DNA from: Tistrella mobilis
Lineage (GTDB): Bacteria; Pseudomonadota; Alphaproteobacteria; Tistrellales; Tistrellaceae
Length of the DNA: 64,000 bases
Assembly (NCBI RefSeq): GCF_039634785.1
Contig: NZ_JBBIAB010000008.1
Coordinates: forward strand, 186,001-250,000
Direction: 5' to 3'
Part shown: positions 43,774-52,800 of the stretch, in pieces
How positions within the stretch are numbered: position 1 is the first letter of the stretch
Layout of the letters: each line of letters opens with the position of its first letter
Notes under the pieces: generated by a model
The model's database searches: none
What the model was told of the DNA's origin: nothing
What the model saw: only the letters and a program-made list of their open reading frames with translations
Translations under genes and position numbers: made by a program

Positions 43774-44987
43774 GCGGGCAGCGACCGACCCGCCCGGCGA
43801 CGACGCTGGCGCAGGGCGCGCGCTTTCCGCTGGGACCCGTGGAAACGCCGGTGCCGCCGGTGACCGAGGCGACCACGGTGCTGTTCCGCGACCTGGATGC
43901 CATGGCGCCGGTCGACCGGGAGAGCCTGGCGCGGCAGGGGCATGATCCCTTCGCCGGCTTCTATTACGGCGCGGTCGGCACGCCCTCGTCAGGGGCGCTG
44001 GCGCGGATGGTGGCGGCGGCCAATGGTCTGGCCCATGCGGTGATCGCGCCGGCCGGGCTTTCGGCCTTCATCGCGGCGCTCTGGGCGTCGGTGAAACCGG
44101 GGGAGCGGGTGGCGGTCACGGATGCCGTCACCTATTCGCTGCGCTGGCATCTGGACCGGCGGGCGGCTGCGGCGGGTATCGGTATCGACTACTTCCCGCC
44201 GGGGATCGGCGCCGGTATCCGCGACGTGCTCGGCCCCGACACCCGGCTGGTCTGCGTCGAAACGCCGGGGGCCTTCACCTTCGAGGTCGAGGATCTGGCC
44301 GCCGTCGCCGAAGCCACCCATGCGGCCGGCGCCCGCCTGCTGGTCGACGACACCTGGAGCGCCGGTCTGCATTACCGGCCGGCCGATCACGGGGCCGATC
44401 TGGTGCTGCAGTCCCTGGCCAAGCTGCATGCCGGGGTGGCCGGCGTGTCGCTGGGCGCGATCTCGACCGGGGACCGGGCGCTCTACGAGGATGTGCTGGA
44501 AGAGACCGCCCTGCAGGGCATGGCCGTCTCGGCCGATGCCACCCAGAAGGCGGCGGTGGCCATGCAGACGCTGGCCGTGCGCCTGGCCGCCCAGGACCGT
44601 ACCACCCGCCGTCTGCTGGCGGCGGTGGCGGCATTGAAGGTGCCCGGTCTCCGCCTGCTGCATCCGGCCATGCCCGACCATCCCGGCCATGATGTCTGGG
44701 CGCGCGACTTCACCGGTGCCGGCACGCTGTTCTCGCTGGTGGTCGACGGGGGCGGGCCGGCCGACGCCGCGGCCATCGGCCGGGGGCTGACCCTGTTCCG
44801 GCCGGGTTACGGCTGGGGTGGCGCGGTCTCGCTGGTCTCGCCCTTCACCGCCGGCGAGGGGCGGACGGTATCGCGGCCACCGGCCCGGGGCGCCGGCCTC
44901 CGGCTCTATGCGGGGCTGGAGGATGCCGAAGACCTGGTCGAGGATCTTTGCGGTGCGATCTGCCGGGCGGGCCGGGCCGGCGCCTGA
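43770..44987 (+). CDS. Divergent MetC-like PLP enzyme paired with radical SAM
   Basis: A 405-residue fold-type I PLP protein of the Cys/Met-metabolism family. Its order of blocks matches cystathionine beta-lyase: GFYYGAVGTPSSGALARM (about 63-80), VCVETPGAFTFEVEDL, LLVDDTWSAGLH with PLP-binding Asp 193, and Lys 218 in LQSLAKLHAG as the Schiff-base Lys. The loop is altered: where MetC has a Ser/Ala-Thr-Lys-Tyr then a Gly-His-Ser-Asp element, this has Leu-Ala-Lys-Leu then Gly-Val-Ala-Gly, so active-site contacts are changed. The end still reads YGWGGAVSLVSPF. Its GTG start lies in the radical SAM stop (GTGA). A new substrate is likely; ordinary beta-lyase activity is less so. Confidence 0.85.
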   Translation: MSGQRPTRPATTLAQGARFPLGPVETPVPPVTEATTVLFRDLDAMAPVDRESLARQGHDPFAGFYYGAVGTPSSGALARMVAAANGLAHAVIAPAGLSAFIAALWASVKPGERVAVTDAVTYSLRWHLDRRAAAAGIGIDYFPPGIGAGIRDVLGPDTRLVCVETPGAFTFEVEDLAAVAEATHAAGARLLVDDTWSAGLHYRPADHGADLVLQSLAKLHAGVAGVSLGAISTGDRALYEDVLEETALQGMAVSADATQKAAVAMQTLAVRLAAQDRTTRRLLAAVAALKVPGLRLLHPAMPDHPGHDVWARDFTGAGTLFSLVVDGGGPADAAAIGRGLTLFRPGYGWGGAVSLVSPFTAGEGRTVSRPPARGAGLRLYAGLEDAEDLVEDLCGAICRAGRAGA

Positions 44988-44997
44988 CCGGCCCCGC

Positions 44998-45045
44998 TTC
45001 CGGCGGCCTCACCCCTTCCGGTGGCGTCAACCCTTCCGGCGGCGG
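44998..45045. repeat. 18-bp imperfect tandem repeat across two convergent stop codons
   Basis: TTCCGGCGGCCTCACCCC (44998-45015), TTCCGGTGGCGTCAACCC (45016-45033) and a partial third unit from 45034 form a tandem run between the PLP gene and the convergent DUF4349 gene. The stop codon of DUF4349 lies inside the second unit. It may be a mutational relic, not a regulatory element. Confidence 0.6.
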
Positions 45046-45926
45046 CGGATGGCGCGCACGGCCAGGGTCAGCAGCAGGACCAGCGGGATCAGGGCAGGCA
45101 GCATGCCGATGATCCAGACCAGCACCTCCAGCGCATCGCGAAGCGTGAAGACCAGCGTGAAGAGCAGCTCTTCGCCCAGATTGCCGAAGGGGGCGAGAAG
45201 GCCCGGCTCCGTCACCGGCGCCCGCAGCTGGGCGCGATAGATGTCGCGGTCGATCCGGCTTTCCAGGCGGCCGAACTCCCCCTGGGCGCGCTCGAGCCTG
45301 GTCTGGGTGTCGGCCAGTTCGCGGCTGATGGTGATCAGGTCTTCCAGCCGGGCGTCGCTGCGCTGATAGAGCGCCTGCAGCCGGTCGCGATGGGTGGTCA
45401 GCAGGGCGATGCGCTGCTTCACGTCGACCATCTGATCCGACAGGTCTTCGGCGCTGGTCTGGCGGTCGATCTCGCCGTTTTCGGCGATGCTCGAGAGATA
45501 GTCGTCCAGCCGGGTGACGCCCGGCTTGGGCAGGCGGGCCTCGAAATAGCCGGATCTGCTGCCGTCGACACGCACCGTCAGCACGCTGCAGCCGGCCATC
45601 TCGCGGCAGAGCTTTTCCAGCGCGGCGACGCGGCTGTCCGGGGCCTCGGTCACCAGGTTGCGGTCATGGGTATAGGCCAGAAAGCCGGCGGCGTCCGGCT
45701 GAAGACCCTCCGCCATGGGAGGGCCCGCCATCTGGCCAACCGCCATCGGCTCCGGCGCGGCGCCTGCCGACTGGATCTCGGTCGACATCGGTGCCGTGGC
45801 GACCATGCGGCCCATGCCGGTCCGGGTGCTGTCATCGCTGCCGGTGCTGCTGCCGTCTTCGTTACAGGCAGCAAGGGGCAGGGCAAGCAGAAGGGCGACG
45901 GCAAGGGCACGGATCATCGGCAGCAT
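45027..45926 (-). CDS. DUF4349-domain lipoprotein
   Basis: About 299 residues. The signal sequence MLPMIRALAVALLLALPL ends with lipobox LAAC. DUF4349 proteins (about 200 residues) have a globular beta domain and a coiled coil and end in a membrane helix; here the coiled coil is DVKQRIALLTTHRDRLQALY and ARLEDLITISRELADTQTRLE, and the last helix is EVLVWIIGMLPALIPLVLLL followed by basic residues. The open frame reaches 46046, overlapping rsmD, but ATG 45926 gives the signal. It lies 91 bp after rsmD on the same strand. Function is unknown. Confidence 0.85.
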   Translation of the reverse strand: MLPMIRALAVALLLALPLAACNEDGSSTGSDDSTRTGMGRMVATAPMSTEIQSAGAAPEPMAVGQMAGPPMAEGLQPDAAGFLAYTHDRNLVTEAPDSRVAALEKLCREMAGCSVLTVRVDGSRSGYFEARLPKPGVTRLDDYLSSIAENGEIDRQTSAEDLSDQMVDVKQRIALLTTHRDRLQALYQRSDARLEDLITISRELADTQTRLERAQGEFGRLESRIDRDIYRAQLRAPVTEPGLLAPFGNLGEELLFTLVFTLRDALEVLVWIIGMLPALIPLVLLLTLAVRAIRRRRKG

Positions 45927-46017
45927 CCGGGAAGAGGGGGCGGGGGGTACCGGCCAGGGCCGGCCCGTCCACTCTTCATGATGCGGCACCGTCAGGCGAG
46001 GGACTTTTCTGGGGCGG

Positions 46018-46659
46018 TCAGTCAGCGGTACCGAGGTCGCCGGCATCCTGATCTTCGTTCTCGTCCCCGACCTCGTGCCCCAGGATCAGGAGGTCGGCCT
46101 TGCCATAGCGGCGCCGGTCGAGAAGACGAAGGGCCTCGGGCAGCACGATGTCGGTGCCGCGGGCCAGTTCCACGGTGACGAGCGCCGGGCTGGCGAGCCG
46201 GCCTGAACGGACGAGCCCGGCGAGGATGGCCTCGGCCACTGCGGGGGCGTCGTAGGGCGGGTCGAGCAGGACCAGATCGAAGGGCCGGTCGCTGCGCAGC
46301 GCCGCCGCCACGGTCTCGGGGCGGCCGAGATCGGCTGCGGCGAAGCGGCAGTTGCGCTCCTCGCCGAGCTTCGCGGCATTGGCCCGGGCGATGGCGACGG
46401 AGGCGCGGTCGCGGTCGATGAACACGGCCGAGGCGGCACCGCGCGACAGGGCTTCCAGCCCCAGCGCGCCGATGCCGCAGCAGAGATCGGCGACGTGGCG
46501 GTCACGGACCGCCGCCTCGCCATCCCCTCTCAGGTCGCGATGGCCGAGGATGTCGAACAGGGCTTCGCGGGCACGCTCGGAGGTCGGGCGGATGACCGCC
46601 CGACCTTCGGGAGCCTGAAGCGTGCGGCCGCGATGGCGGCCGCCGACGATCCGCGGCAT
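46018..46659 (-). CDS. rsmD: 16S rRNA (guanine966-N2)-methyltransferase
   Basis: A 213-residue SAM-dependent methyltransferase that modifies G966 of 16S rRNA. It starts MPRIVGGRHRGRTLQAPEGR, a classic RsmD opening, with RPTSERAREALFDIL (about 25-39), the SAM motif DLCCGIGALGLEALSRGA and the catalytic motif VLLDPPYDAP. The C-terminal tail (VGDENEDQDAGDLGTAD) is a short acidic addition. It starts 6 bp after rluB, so both rRNA-modification genes are in one operon, an arrangement common in alphaproteobacteria. Confidence 0.95.
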   Translation of the reverse strand: MPRIVGGRHRGRTLQAPEGRAVIRPTSERAREALFDILGHRDLRGDGEAAVRDRHVADLCCGIGALGLEALSRGAASAVFIDRDRASVAIARANAAKLGEERNCRFAAADLGRPETVAAALRSDRPFDLVLLDPPYDAPAVAEAILAGLVRSGRLASPALVTVELARGTDIVLPEALRLLDRRRYGKADLLILGHEVGDENEDQDAGDLGTAD

Positions 46660-46665
46660 GGCCGA

Positions 46666-49494
46666 TCAGTCCTCGCCGCCGCTCTCGCCCTCGGGACGAC
46701 GCCCGCGGGGCGCGCCGAAGGGCCGGTCGCCGCCGAAGCTGCGACCGCCACGATCGCCGCCACGGTCGTCACGATTGCCGCCGAAGCGACGCTCGCCACC
46801 GCCGAAGCCGCCGCGGTCACCGCCGCGGCCGCCACGATCGTCGCGATTGCCGCCGAAGCGCCGCTCGCCGCCACCGAAGCCGCCGCGATCGCCGCCACGG
46901 CCTTCACCGCCACGGAAACCGCCGCGATCACCGCCGCGGTCGTCGCGATTGCCGCCGAAACGGCGCTCGCCACCACCGAAGCCACCGCGATCGCCACCAC
47001 GGCCTTCACCGCCACGGAAGCCGCCGCGATCACCACCCCGGTCGTCGCGATTGCCGCCGAAGCCGCCGCGATCGCCGCCACGGCCTTCACCGCCGCGGAA
47101 ACCACCGCGATCACCACCCCGGTCGTCGCGGTTGCCGCCGAAGCGCCGCTCGCCACCACCGAAGCCGCCGCGGTCGCCACCACGGCCTTCACCGCCGCGG
47201 AAACCGCCGCGATCACCACCGCGGTCGTCGCGATTGCCGCCGAAGCGCCGCTCGCCGCCACCGAAGCCGCCGCGATCGCCACCACGGCCTTCACCGCCGC
47301 GGAAGCCGCCGCGATCGCCACCACGGTCGTCGCGATTGCCGCCGAAGCGCCGCTCGCCGCCACCGAAGCCGCCGCGGTCGCCACCACGGCCTTCACCGCC
47401 GCGGAAACCGCCGCGATCACCACCGCGGTCGTCGCGATTGCCGCCGAAACGCCGCTCGCCGCCACCGAAGCCACCGCGGTCGTCGCGATTGCCGCCGAAG
47501 CGCCGCTCGCCGCCGCCGAAGCCACCACGATCTCCGCCGCGGTCGTCACGGCCACGGAAGCCGCCGCGATCACCGCCACGGTCGTCGCGATTGCCGCCGA
47601 AGCCACCACGATCGCCGCCGCGGTCGTCACGACCACGGAAGCCGCCCCGATCACCACCCCGGTCGTCGCGATTGCCGCCGAAACGGCGCTCGCCGCCGCC
47701 GAAGCCGCCGCGATCGCCGCCGCGGCCTTCACCGCCGCGGAAACCGCCGCGATCACCACCCCGGTCGTCGCGGTTGCCGCCGAAGCGCCGCTCGCCGCCG
47801 CCGAAGCCGCCGCGATCGTCACGGCCACGGAAGCCGCCACGATCACCGCCACGGTCGTCGCGATTGCCGCCGAAACGGCGCTCGCCGCCGCCGAAGCGCC
47901 GCTCGCCGCCGCCGAAGCCGCCGCGATCGCCACCGCGGTCGTCACGGCCACGGAAGCCGCCACGATCACCGCCACGGTCGTCGCGGTCGCCGAATTCGCG
48001 CCGGCCGCCGCCGAAGCCGCGGCGGTCGCCACGGCCGGCCTCGCGGGCGCGCTGCTCGGCGATGGCGGCATCGACCTCTTCGTCCTGCTCGTCGTTCAGC
48101 GGGCTCCAGCCTTCGCGGCGATCGTCACGGCGGTCGTCGCGACGATCGTCACGCCGGTCGCCGGCGACATGCAGGCCGCGGGTCGGGCGATCGGTGTTGT
48201 GGAACTCGCGCTGACGGCGCTTGTCCTGGATGGCGCGCGACGACGGGGCCTGGGGGGCATCGACAGGGCGCGCGAGCGTCAGCAGCTCGTCGTCGTCTTC
48301 GTCGTCCCCGTCCTCGTCGTCGCCGTCCTCGTCCTCATCGTCGAAATCGCCGTCGTCCTCGAAGTCTTCGACCTCGTCGTCGCCTTCGGTCAGCTCTTCG
48401 GCCCGGGCGATCAGGGCTTCGAGATCCTCAAGCGTCTCGACCTCGATCTCGTCGAGTTCCTCTTCGAACGCGTCGTCCTCGAACTCTTCCTCACCGTCGA
48501 AATCGTCCTCGCCCTCAAGGTCCTCGTCCTCGATGAAGCGGGCGTCCGGAATCTCATCGGCCGCGGGGCGCGTGGCCTGGGCGGCGGCAGGGGCGGCGGC
48601 GGCGGTCTCGTCCGCGGCAGGCCCGGTCTTCTCGACCTTCTTGGTCTCGTCGGTCATCTTGTCGATCATTTCTGGTGCAGGCGCGCCGGTCTTGGCGGCC
48701 TGGCGCCGGAGCGGGGCGTCACGCCCGGTCTCGGGCAGATGAAGGCCTTCGGCGAGTGAGCCCAGCTGGTCTTTCAGCATGCGGGCGGTCACCTCGCGCA
48801 CCTCTCCAGGGTGCATGCGGCCGATCTGGAACGGTCCATAGGCAACACGGATCAGCCGGCTGACCGGGTGTCCGAGGCTTTCGAGGACCCGTCTGATTTC
48901 GCGATTCTTGCCTTCGGTCAACACCACCGAAAGCCACGCATTCGTGCCCTCGTGCTCGATCTCCACTTCGATCGGGCCGTAACGGACACCTTCGACGGTC
49001 ATACCCTGGGCCAGCCGTCCGATCGCATCGGCGTCGGGCGTGCCGTAGACACGCACCCGATAACGGCGGCGCCAGGCGGTTTCGGGGCTCTCGAGACGAC
49101 GGGCGAGTTCGCCGTCGTTGGTGAGGAGCAGGAGCCCTTCAGAGTTGTAGTCGAGGCGCCCCACGCTCACCACGCGGGGAAGATCTGCCGGCAGGCGGTC
49201 GAAGACGGTTTCCCGGCCTTCGGGATCATGGTTGGTCGTGATCAGCCCGCGCGGCTTGTGATAGAGGAACAGCCGCACCGGCTCGCGCGCCGGCAGGGGC
49301 CGGCCGTCGACGGTCACCCGGTCGGCGGGCGTCACGTCGAGCGCGGGGCTGTCGATGCGGCGGCCATTGACCGCCACCCGGCCGTCGAGGATCAGACGCT
49401 CGGCGTCGCGGCGGGAACACAGGCCCGCACGGGCGATGGCCCGGGCGACGCGCTCACGCGCGCGGTCCGGCTCGGTCGGAAGGCTGCGGGTCAT
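46666..49494 (-). CDS. rluB: rRNA pseudouridine synthase (RluB family) with acidic linker and long RGG/FG-rich tail
   Basis: A 942-residue protein, over three times the 291 of E. coli RluB. The N-terminal S4 RNA-binding domain is about 15-60 ([20 protein letters not shown]). The catalytic domain has [20 protein letters not shown] with catalytic Asp 115, and [20 protein letters not shown]. From about 320 to 405 is a linker made mostly of Asp and Glu. From about 488 to the end are roughly 14 copies of a unit such as [17 protein letters not shown] joined by [18 protein letters not shown]. Such RGG/FG tails bind RNA and drive phase separation in other proteins. It overlaps the C26 hydrolase gene by 4 bp (ATGA). 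The N-terminal part is certain; the tail role is inference. Confidence 0.93.
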   Translation of the reverse strand: MTRSLPTEPDRARERVARAIARAGLCSRRDAERLILDGRVAVNGRRIDSPALDVTPADRVTVDGRPLPAREPVRLFLYHKPRGLITTNHDPEGRETVFDRLPADLPRVVSVGRLDYNSEGLLLLTNDGELARRLESPETAWRRRYRVRVYGTPDADAIGRLAQGMTVEGVRYGPIEVEIEHEGTNAWLSVVLTEGKNREIRRVLESLGHPVSRLIRVAYGPFQIGRMHPGEVREVTARMLKDQLGSLAEGLHLPETGRDAPLRRQAAKTGAPAPEMIDKMTDETKKVEKTGPAADETAAAAPAAAQATRPAADEIPDARFIEDEDLEGEDDFDGEEEFEDDAFEEELDEIEVETLEDLEALIARAEELTEGDDEVEDFEDDGDFDDEDEDGDDEDGDDEDDDELLTLARPVDAPQAPSSRAIQDKRRQREFHNTDRPTRGLHVAGDRRDDRRDDRRDDRREGWSPLNDEQDEEVDAAIAEQRAREAGRGDRRGFGGGRREFGDRDDRGGDRGGFRGRDDRGGDRGGFGGGERRFGGGERRFGGNRDDRGGDRGGFRGRDDRGGFGGGERRFGGNRDDRGGDRGGFRGGEGRGGDRGGFGGGERRFGGNRDDRGGDRGGFRGRDDRGGDRGGFGGNRDDRGGDRGGFRGRDDRGGDRGGFGGGERRFGGNRDDRGGFGGGERRFGGNRDDRGGDRGGFRGGEGRGGDRGGFGGGERRFGGNRDDRGGDRGGFRGGEGRGGDRGGFGGGERRFGGNRDDRGGDRGGFRGGEGRGGDRGGFGGGERRFGGNRDDRGGDRGGFRGGEGRGGDRGGFGGNRDDRGGDRGGFRGGEGRGGDRGGFGGGERRFGGNRDDRGGDRGGFRGGEGRGGDRGGFGGGERRFGGNRDDRGGRGGDRGGFGGGERRFGGNRDDRGGDRGGRSFGGDRPFGAPRGRRPEGESGGED
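46690..48033 (-). repeat. Coding tandem repeat array of the rluB tail (about 102-bp unit)
   Basis: The DNA encoding residues about 488-942 is a degenerate tandem array with a typical 34-residue (102-bp) period plus shorter variants, showing recent unequal exchanges. Third-base variation between copies preserves the amino-acid pattern, which argues for selection on the protein. The opposite strand has long spurious open frames produced by this periodic DNA. Confidence 0.88.
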
Positions 49495-50228
49495 CTGGTC
49501 TCCAGGGCGGCGGCGACAAGGCCGTCAAAAATCAGGCGATCGCCGGCATCGATCAGGAATTCGGGGTGCCACTGCACCCCCAGACAGAAGCGGAAGCCGG
49601 GATGTTCCAGCCCCTCGATCACCCCGTCGGGGGCCGCGGCATTGCGCACCGCGCCGGGCGCAATCCGGTCCACCGCCTGATGATGGGCGCTGTTCACGGT
49701 CATCCGGGCCGTGCCGACCAGACGCCGGAGCAGGGTATCGGGGTCGATCAGGACCTCGTGCCCCGGCTCGTTGCGCGGGTTCGGCTGCTCGTGGGCCAGC
49801 GCCTCGGGAAAGGCGTCGGGGATGTGCTGCACCAGGGTACCGCCGAGCGCGACGTTGAGCAATTGCTCGCCCCCGCAGATGCCCAGCACCGGCATATCCC
49901 GGTCCAGCGCGGCGCGAACCACGCCCAGCTCGAAAGCCGTGCGCCGGTCCTTGGTCGTGACCGTGGCATGCCGCATCCCGGCCCCGAACAGGGCCGGATC
50001 CACATCGAACGCACCGCCGGTCACCACCAGCGCGTCCAGCCGGCCGACCAGTTCGGCCGCCAGCTCCGGTTCATGGGGCAACGCCACCGGCAGGCCGCCC
50101 GCGGTGACGATCGCATCCATGTAATTCACACGGAGCGCGTACCACGGGAACCTCGAATAGCCGCCGGGCTGTTCGACGTCGAGGGTGACGCCGACGAGCG
50201 GGCGGTATGCGGAAGCGGATGTACCCAT
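49491..50228 (-). CDS. Gamma-glutamyl-GABA hydrolase-like class-I glutamine amidotransferase (peptidase C26)
   Basis: A 245-residue C26-family hydrolase. The nucleophile is Cys in [16 protein letters not shown] (about 116-131), with the His/Glu pair in [10 protein letters not shown]. Substrate segment [12 protein letters not shown] and NSAHHQAVD are typical of PuuD-like enzymes that cleave gamma-glutamyl linkages. It starts [20 protein letters not shown]. It leads an operon with rluB and rsmD, overlapping rluB by 4 bp. No other putrescine-pathway gene is adjacent, so polyamine catabolism is a weak inference. Confidence 0.88.
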   Translation of the reverse strand: MGTSASAYRPLVGVTLDVEQPGGYSRFPWYALRVNYMDAIVTAGGLPVALPHEPELAAELVGRLDALVVTGGAFDVDPALFGAGMRHATVTTKDRRTAFELGVVRAALDRDMPVLGICGGEQLLNVALGGTLVQHIPDAFPEALAHEQPNPRNEPGHEVLIDPDTLLRRLVGTARMTVNSAHHQAVDRIAPGAVRNAAAPDGVIEGLEHPGFRFCLGVQWHPEFLIDAGDRLIFDGLVAAALETR

Positions 50229-50309
50229 GGGCGCAATTCATGGGGCTTCCCGCGTCAGGATGCAAGGGCCGCTTGACGTGAAACCCCATGCAGGCTTCGC
50301 TTGGCTGCC

Positions 50310-50798
50310 ATGTCGAACCACGTCCCGATGCCCGTTCCGTACCCGTCCCAGCCGCTTCGTCCCATGGAGGCGGCGCTTGAACAGGCACGCGCCGCGGCGG
50401 CACGGGGGGAGGTTCCGGTGGGCGCGGTGGTGGTCGATCCGGTCCGGCGGGTCATCCTGGCCGCGGCCGGCAACCGCACTGAAGCCGACCACGATCCCAC
50501 CGCCCATGCCGAAATTCTGGCGATCCGCCAGGCCGCATCCCTGATCGGCAGCCCGCGCCTGACCGGGCTCGATCTCTGGGTGACGCTGGAGCCTTGCGCC
50601 ATGTGCGCCCAGGCGATCTCCTTCGCCCGGATCCGCCGCCTATATTATGGGGCAGCCGATCCCAAGGGCGGCGGTGTGGACCACGGCGCCCGCGTCTTCG
50701 CCCATCCGACCTGCCATCACCGGCCCGACATCTTCGCCGGCATCGGTGAAACCGCGGCAGCCGACTTGCTTAAGGTTTTCTTCAAAAGCCTGAGATAG
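50310..50798 (+). CDS. tadA: tRNA-specific adenosine deaminase
   Basis: A 162-residue zinc deaminase that converts A34 to inosine in tRNA-Arg. The zinc and catalytic site is TAHAEILAIRQA (HAE, about 65-76) and LEPCAMCAQAISFARI (PC-x2-C, about 94-109). The end contains KGGGVDHGARVF. It is divergent from the C26/rluB/rsmD operon, with about 80 bp between starts. No clear ribosome-binding site is seen; ATG 50310 is preferred, TTG 50301 or ATG 50364 are possible. Confidence 0.93.
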   Translation: MSNHVPMPVPYPSQPLRPMEAALEQARAAAARGEVPVGAVVVDPVRRVILAAAGNRTEADHDPTAHAEILAIRQAASLIGSPRLTGLDLWVTLEPCAMCAQAISFARIRRLYYGAADPKGGGVDHGARVFAHPTCHHRPDIFAGIGETAAADLLKVFFKSLR

Positions 50799-50846
50799 TC
50801 TCTGTCCAGCCAGAGCCTACCGCGTTGCAGCAGGAGCCTACGCCCC

Positions 50847-51707
50847 ATGGGTCCGATTATCGGCATCATCCTCACCTTCGGACTGGTCTTCGGCGGTTTC
50901 ATCATCGCCGGCGGTCATATCGAGGTGATTCTGGAGGCCCTGCCGATCGAGGGCATGATCATCGGCGGCATCGCGCTCGGTGCCTTCGTCACCGGCAACA
51001 GCGGCGAGGTGATCAAGCACACCCTGGGCGGTGTCGGCAAGGCATTCAAGGGCGCCAAGTGGAAGAAGCAGGACTACATCGACCTGATCGGCCTGATGTA
51101 CATGGCCCTCTACAAGCGTCAGCGTGAAGGAACCAAGTTCAACGACTTTGAGGATCCGAAGAACAGTGCGCTGTTCAAGAAGTATCCGAAAATCCTGAAC
51201 GACCATCTCGCGATCAACATGATCTGCGACACGCTCCGTAACATGAGCATGCGCCATGAAGATCCGCATCAGGTGGAGGCCTATCTCGAAAATCTGCTCG
51301 AGAAGGTCGAAGAGGAACACATGGAGCCCTCCCACGCCCTGCAGGGCATCGCCGACGGTCTGCCGGCCTATGGTATCGTCGCCGCGGTGCTGGGCGTGGT
51401 GAAGACCATGTCCTCGATCGACAAGCCGCCGGCGGTGCTGGGCGGGCTGATCGCGGCGGCGCTTGTGGGCACCTTCCTCGGCATCTTTCTGGGCTATGGC
51501 GTCATCGGCCCGCTGGCCGGGCGCATCAAGCAGATCAACGAGGCCGATGCCCGGTTCTACAAGCTGATCCGCGACGTCTTCGTCTCGACGCTGTCGAAGA
51601 ATGCGCTGCAGGTGGCGATCGAGGTCGGCCGCGCCAACATTCCCTCCAGCATGCAGCCGACCTTCGCCGAGGCGGAGGCTGCGATCAACAAGGCCAAGGG
51701 AAGCTGA
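50847..51707 (+). CDS. motA: Flagellar motor stator protein MotA
   Basis: A 286-residue stator subunit, with the usual four membrane helices. It begins MGPIIGIILTFGLVFGGFII (first helix). The cytoplasmic loop carries the charged rotor-contact region around CDTLRNMSMRHEDP and EDPKNSALFKKYP. The proton-channel helices are LPAYGIVAAVLGVVKTMSS and KPPAVLGGLIAAALVGTFLG, with the conserved Pro residues near the channel. motB starts 3 bp downstream, the normal operon. The pair suggests a flagellated, proton- or sodium-driven swimmer; the chemoreceptors in this window would feed it. Confidence 0.96.
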   Translation: MGPIIGIILTFGLVFGGFIIAGGHIEVILEALPIEGMIIGGIALGAFVTGNSGEVIKHTLGGVGKAFKGAKWKKQDYIDLIGLMYMALYKRQREGTKFNDFEDPKNSALFKKYPKILNDHLAINMICDTLRNMSMRHEDPHQVEAYLENLLEKVEEEHMEPSHALQGIADGLPAYGIVAAVLGVVKTMSSIDKPPAVLGGLIAAALVGTFLGIFLGYGVIGPLAGRIKQINEADARFYKLIRDVFVSTLSKNALQVAIEVGRANIPSSMQPTFAEAEAAINKAKGS

Positions 51708-51710
51708 TCG

Positions 51711-52760
51711 ATGGCGGAGGACGGCGGCCACGCAACGATCATCAAGAAGGTCAAAAAGGGCAAGGGCGGCGGCCATCACGGCGGTGCCTGGAAGGTGGCC
51801 TATGCCGACTTCGTGACCGCGATGATGGCCTTCTTCCTGCTGCTCTGGCTGCTGAACGCGCTCGACGAAAAGAAGCTCAAGGGCATCGCCGACTATTTCA
51901 CGCCGACCTGGACCGTGTTCCGCGATGCCGGGGCCTCGCATACCATGCCGATGATGGCGGGCACGCCCGACATCAATGTCGGCCAGGGCGGCGTCAGCAT
52001 GCCGTCCTTCGAACGATCCGACCTGACCCCGCCGCCCTCGCCGATGGATCTGCAGCCCGATATGGCCAAGCGCCCGGCCGCCAATCCGGCCGACGAGGCG
52101 CCGCCGGAAGAACTGCCGGTGAACGACCCGGCCGAGGCCATGCGCCGGGTGCTCTCGGGAGAGCGGCTCGAGGCGCCCAAGACCATGCAGACCTTCGAAC
52201 AGGCGGTGCAGGATGCCGCCCAGCGCATGGTCGAGGCCCGCGACCGGGCCAGGGAGCGGGACATCGCCGCCCGTGGCGCGGCCGAGCGCCGGTCGTTCGA
52301 GGATACCGCCGACCGGCTGCTCAAGGCGATTTCCTCCGACCCCTCCACCCGCGAACTCTCGGGCAACCTCACCCTGCGCGTGACCGATGACGGGCTGGAG
52401 ATTAACATCATGGATCGGGAAGACGAGCCGGTCTTCCCCTCCGACGGCGCCGAACCCTATCCGGCGGCGCGGCGCCTGCTGGCGCTGGCGGCGACCACGG
52501 TCCGGGCCTCGCCCAACCAGATCGCCGTGCGCGCCTATCTGGGCGGCGAGCCCGGCACCCGGCCCGATGCCTGGGCATTGACCGCCGAGCGGGCGATCGC
52601 GGCCCAGAAGGTGCTGACCGATGCCGGTGTGCCGGTGGCGCGCGTCGAAGAGGTGTCGGGACGTGGTCAGTCGACCATGCTGGTGCCCGATCAGCGGGCA
52701 GACCCGCGCAACAACCGGATCACCGTGGTGCTGCGGCGGGCCGTCCCGGTTTCTTCGTAG
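51711..52760 (+). CDS. motB: Flagellar motor stator protein MotB
   Basis: A 349-residue MotB. The N-terminus is Gly/Lys-rich, then one membrane helix, YADFVTAMMAFFLLLWLL, holds the essential ion-binding Asp 33. The plug and linker (about 55-180) are Pro/Glu-rich. The C-terminal OmpA/peptidoglycan-binding domain (about 205-345) has PYPAARRLLALAA and ends with VEEVSGRGQSTMLVPD and DPRNNRITVVL, the peptidoglycan-contact segment. It is 3 bp after motA and is convergent with purD, 40 bp away. Together with MotA it anchors stators to the cell wall. Confidence 0.96.
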   Translation: MAEDGGHATIIKKVKKGKGGGHHGGAWKVAYADFVTAMMAFFLLLWLLNALDEKKLKGIADYFTPTWTVFRDAGASHTMPMMAGTPDINVGQGGVSMPSFERSDLTPPPSPMDLQPDMAKRPAANPADEAPPEELPVNDPAEAMRRVLSGERLEAPKTMQTFEQAVQDAAQRMVEARDRARERDIAARGAAERRSFEDTADRLLKAISSDPSTRELSGNLTLRVTDDGLEINIMDREDEPVFPSDGAEPYPAARRLLALAATTVRASPNQIAVRAYLGGEPGTRPDAWALTAERAIAAQKVLTDAGVPVARVEEVSGRGQSTMLVPDQRADPRNNRITVVLRRAVPVSS

Positions 52761-52800
52761 TCGTCCTGTTCTTCTTCGTCGTCTTGCGTCGGGGATCGGT

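Noticed and set aside
46690-48033. Regularly spaced repeats that might suggest a CRISPR array
   Set aside because: Repeats are adjoining coding units of 102 bp without unique spacers and lie inside a protein-coding frame.
46495-48759. Long + strand frames over the rluB tail, rich in Ala/Thr/Val or Arg/Pro/Ser
   Set aside because: Periodic DNA of the RGG array leaves several frames open. The minus-strand frame continues from a recognisable RluB, so the others are artefacts.
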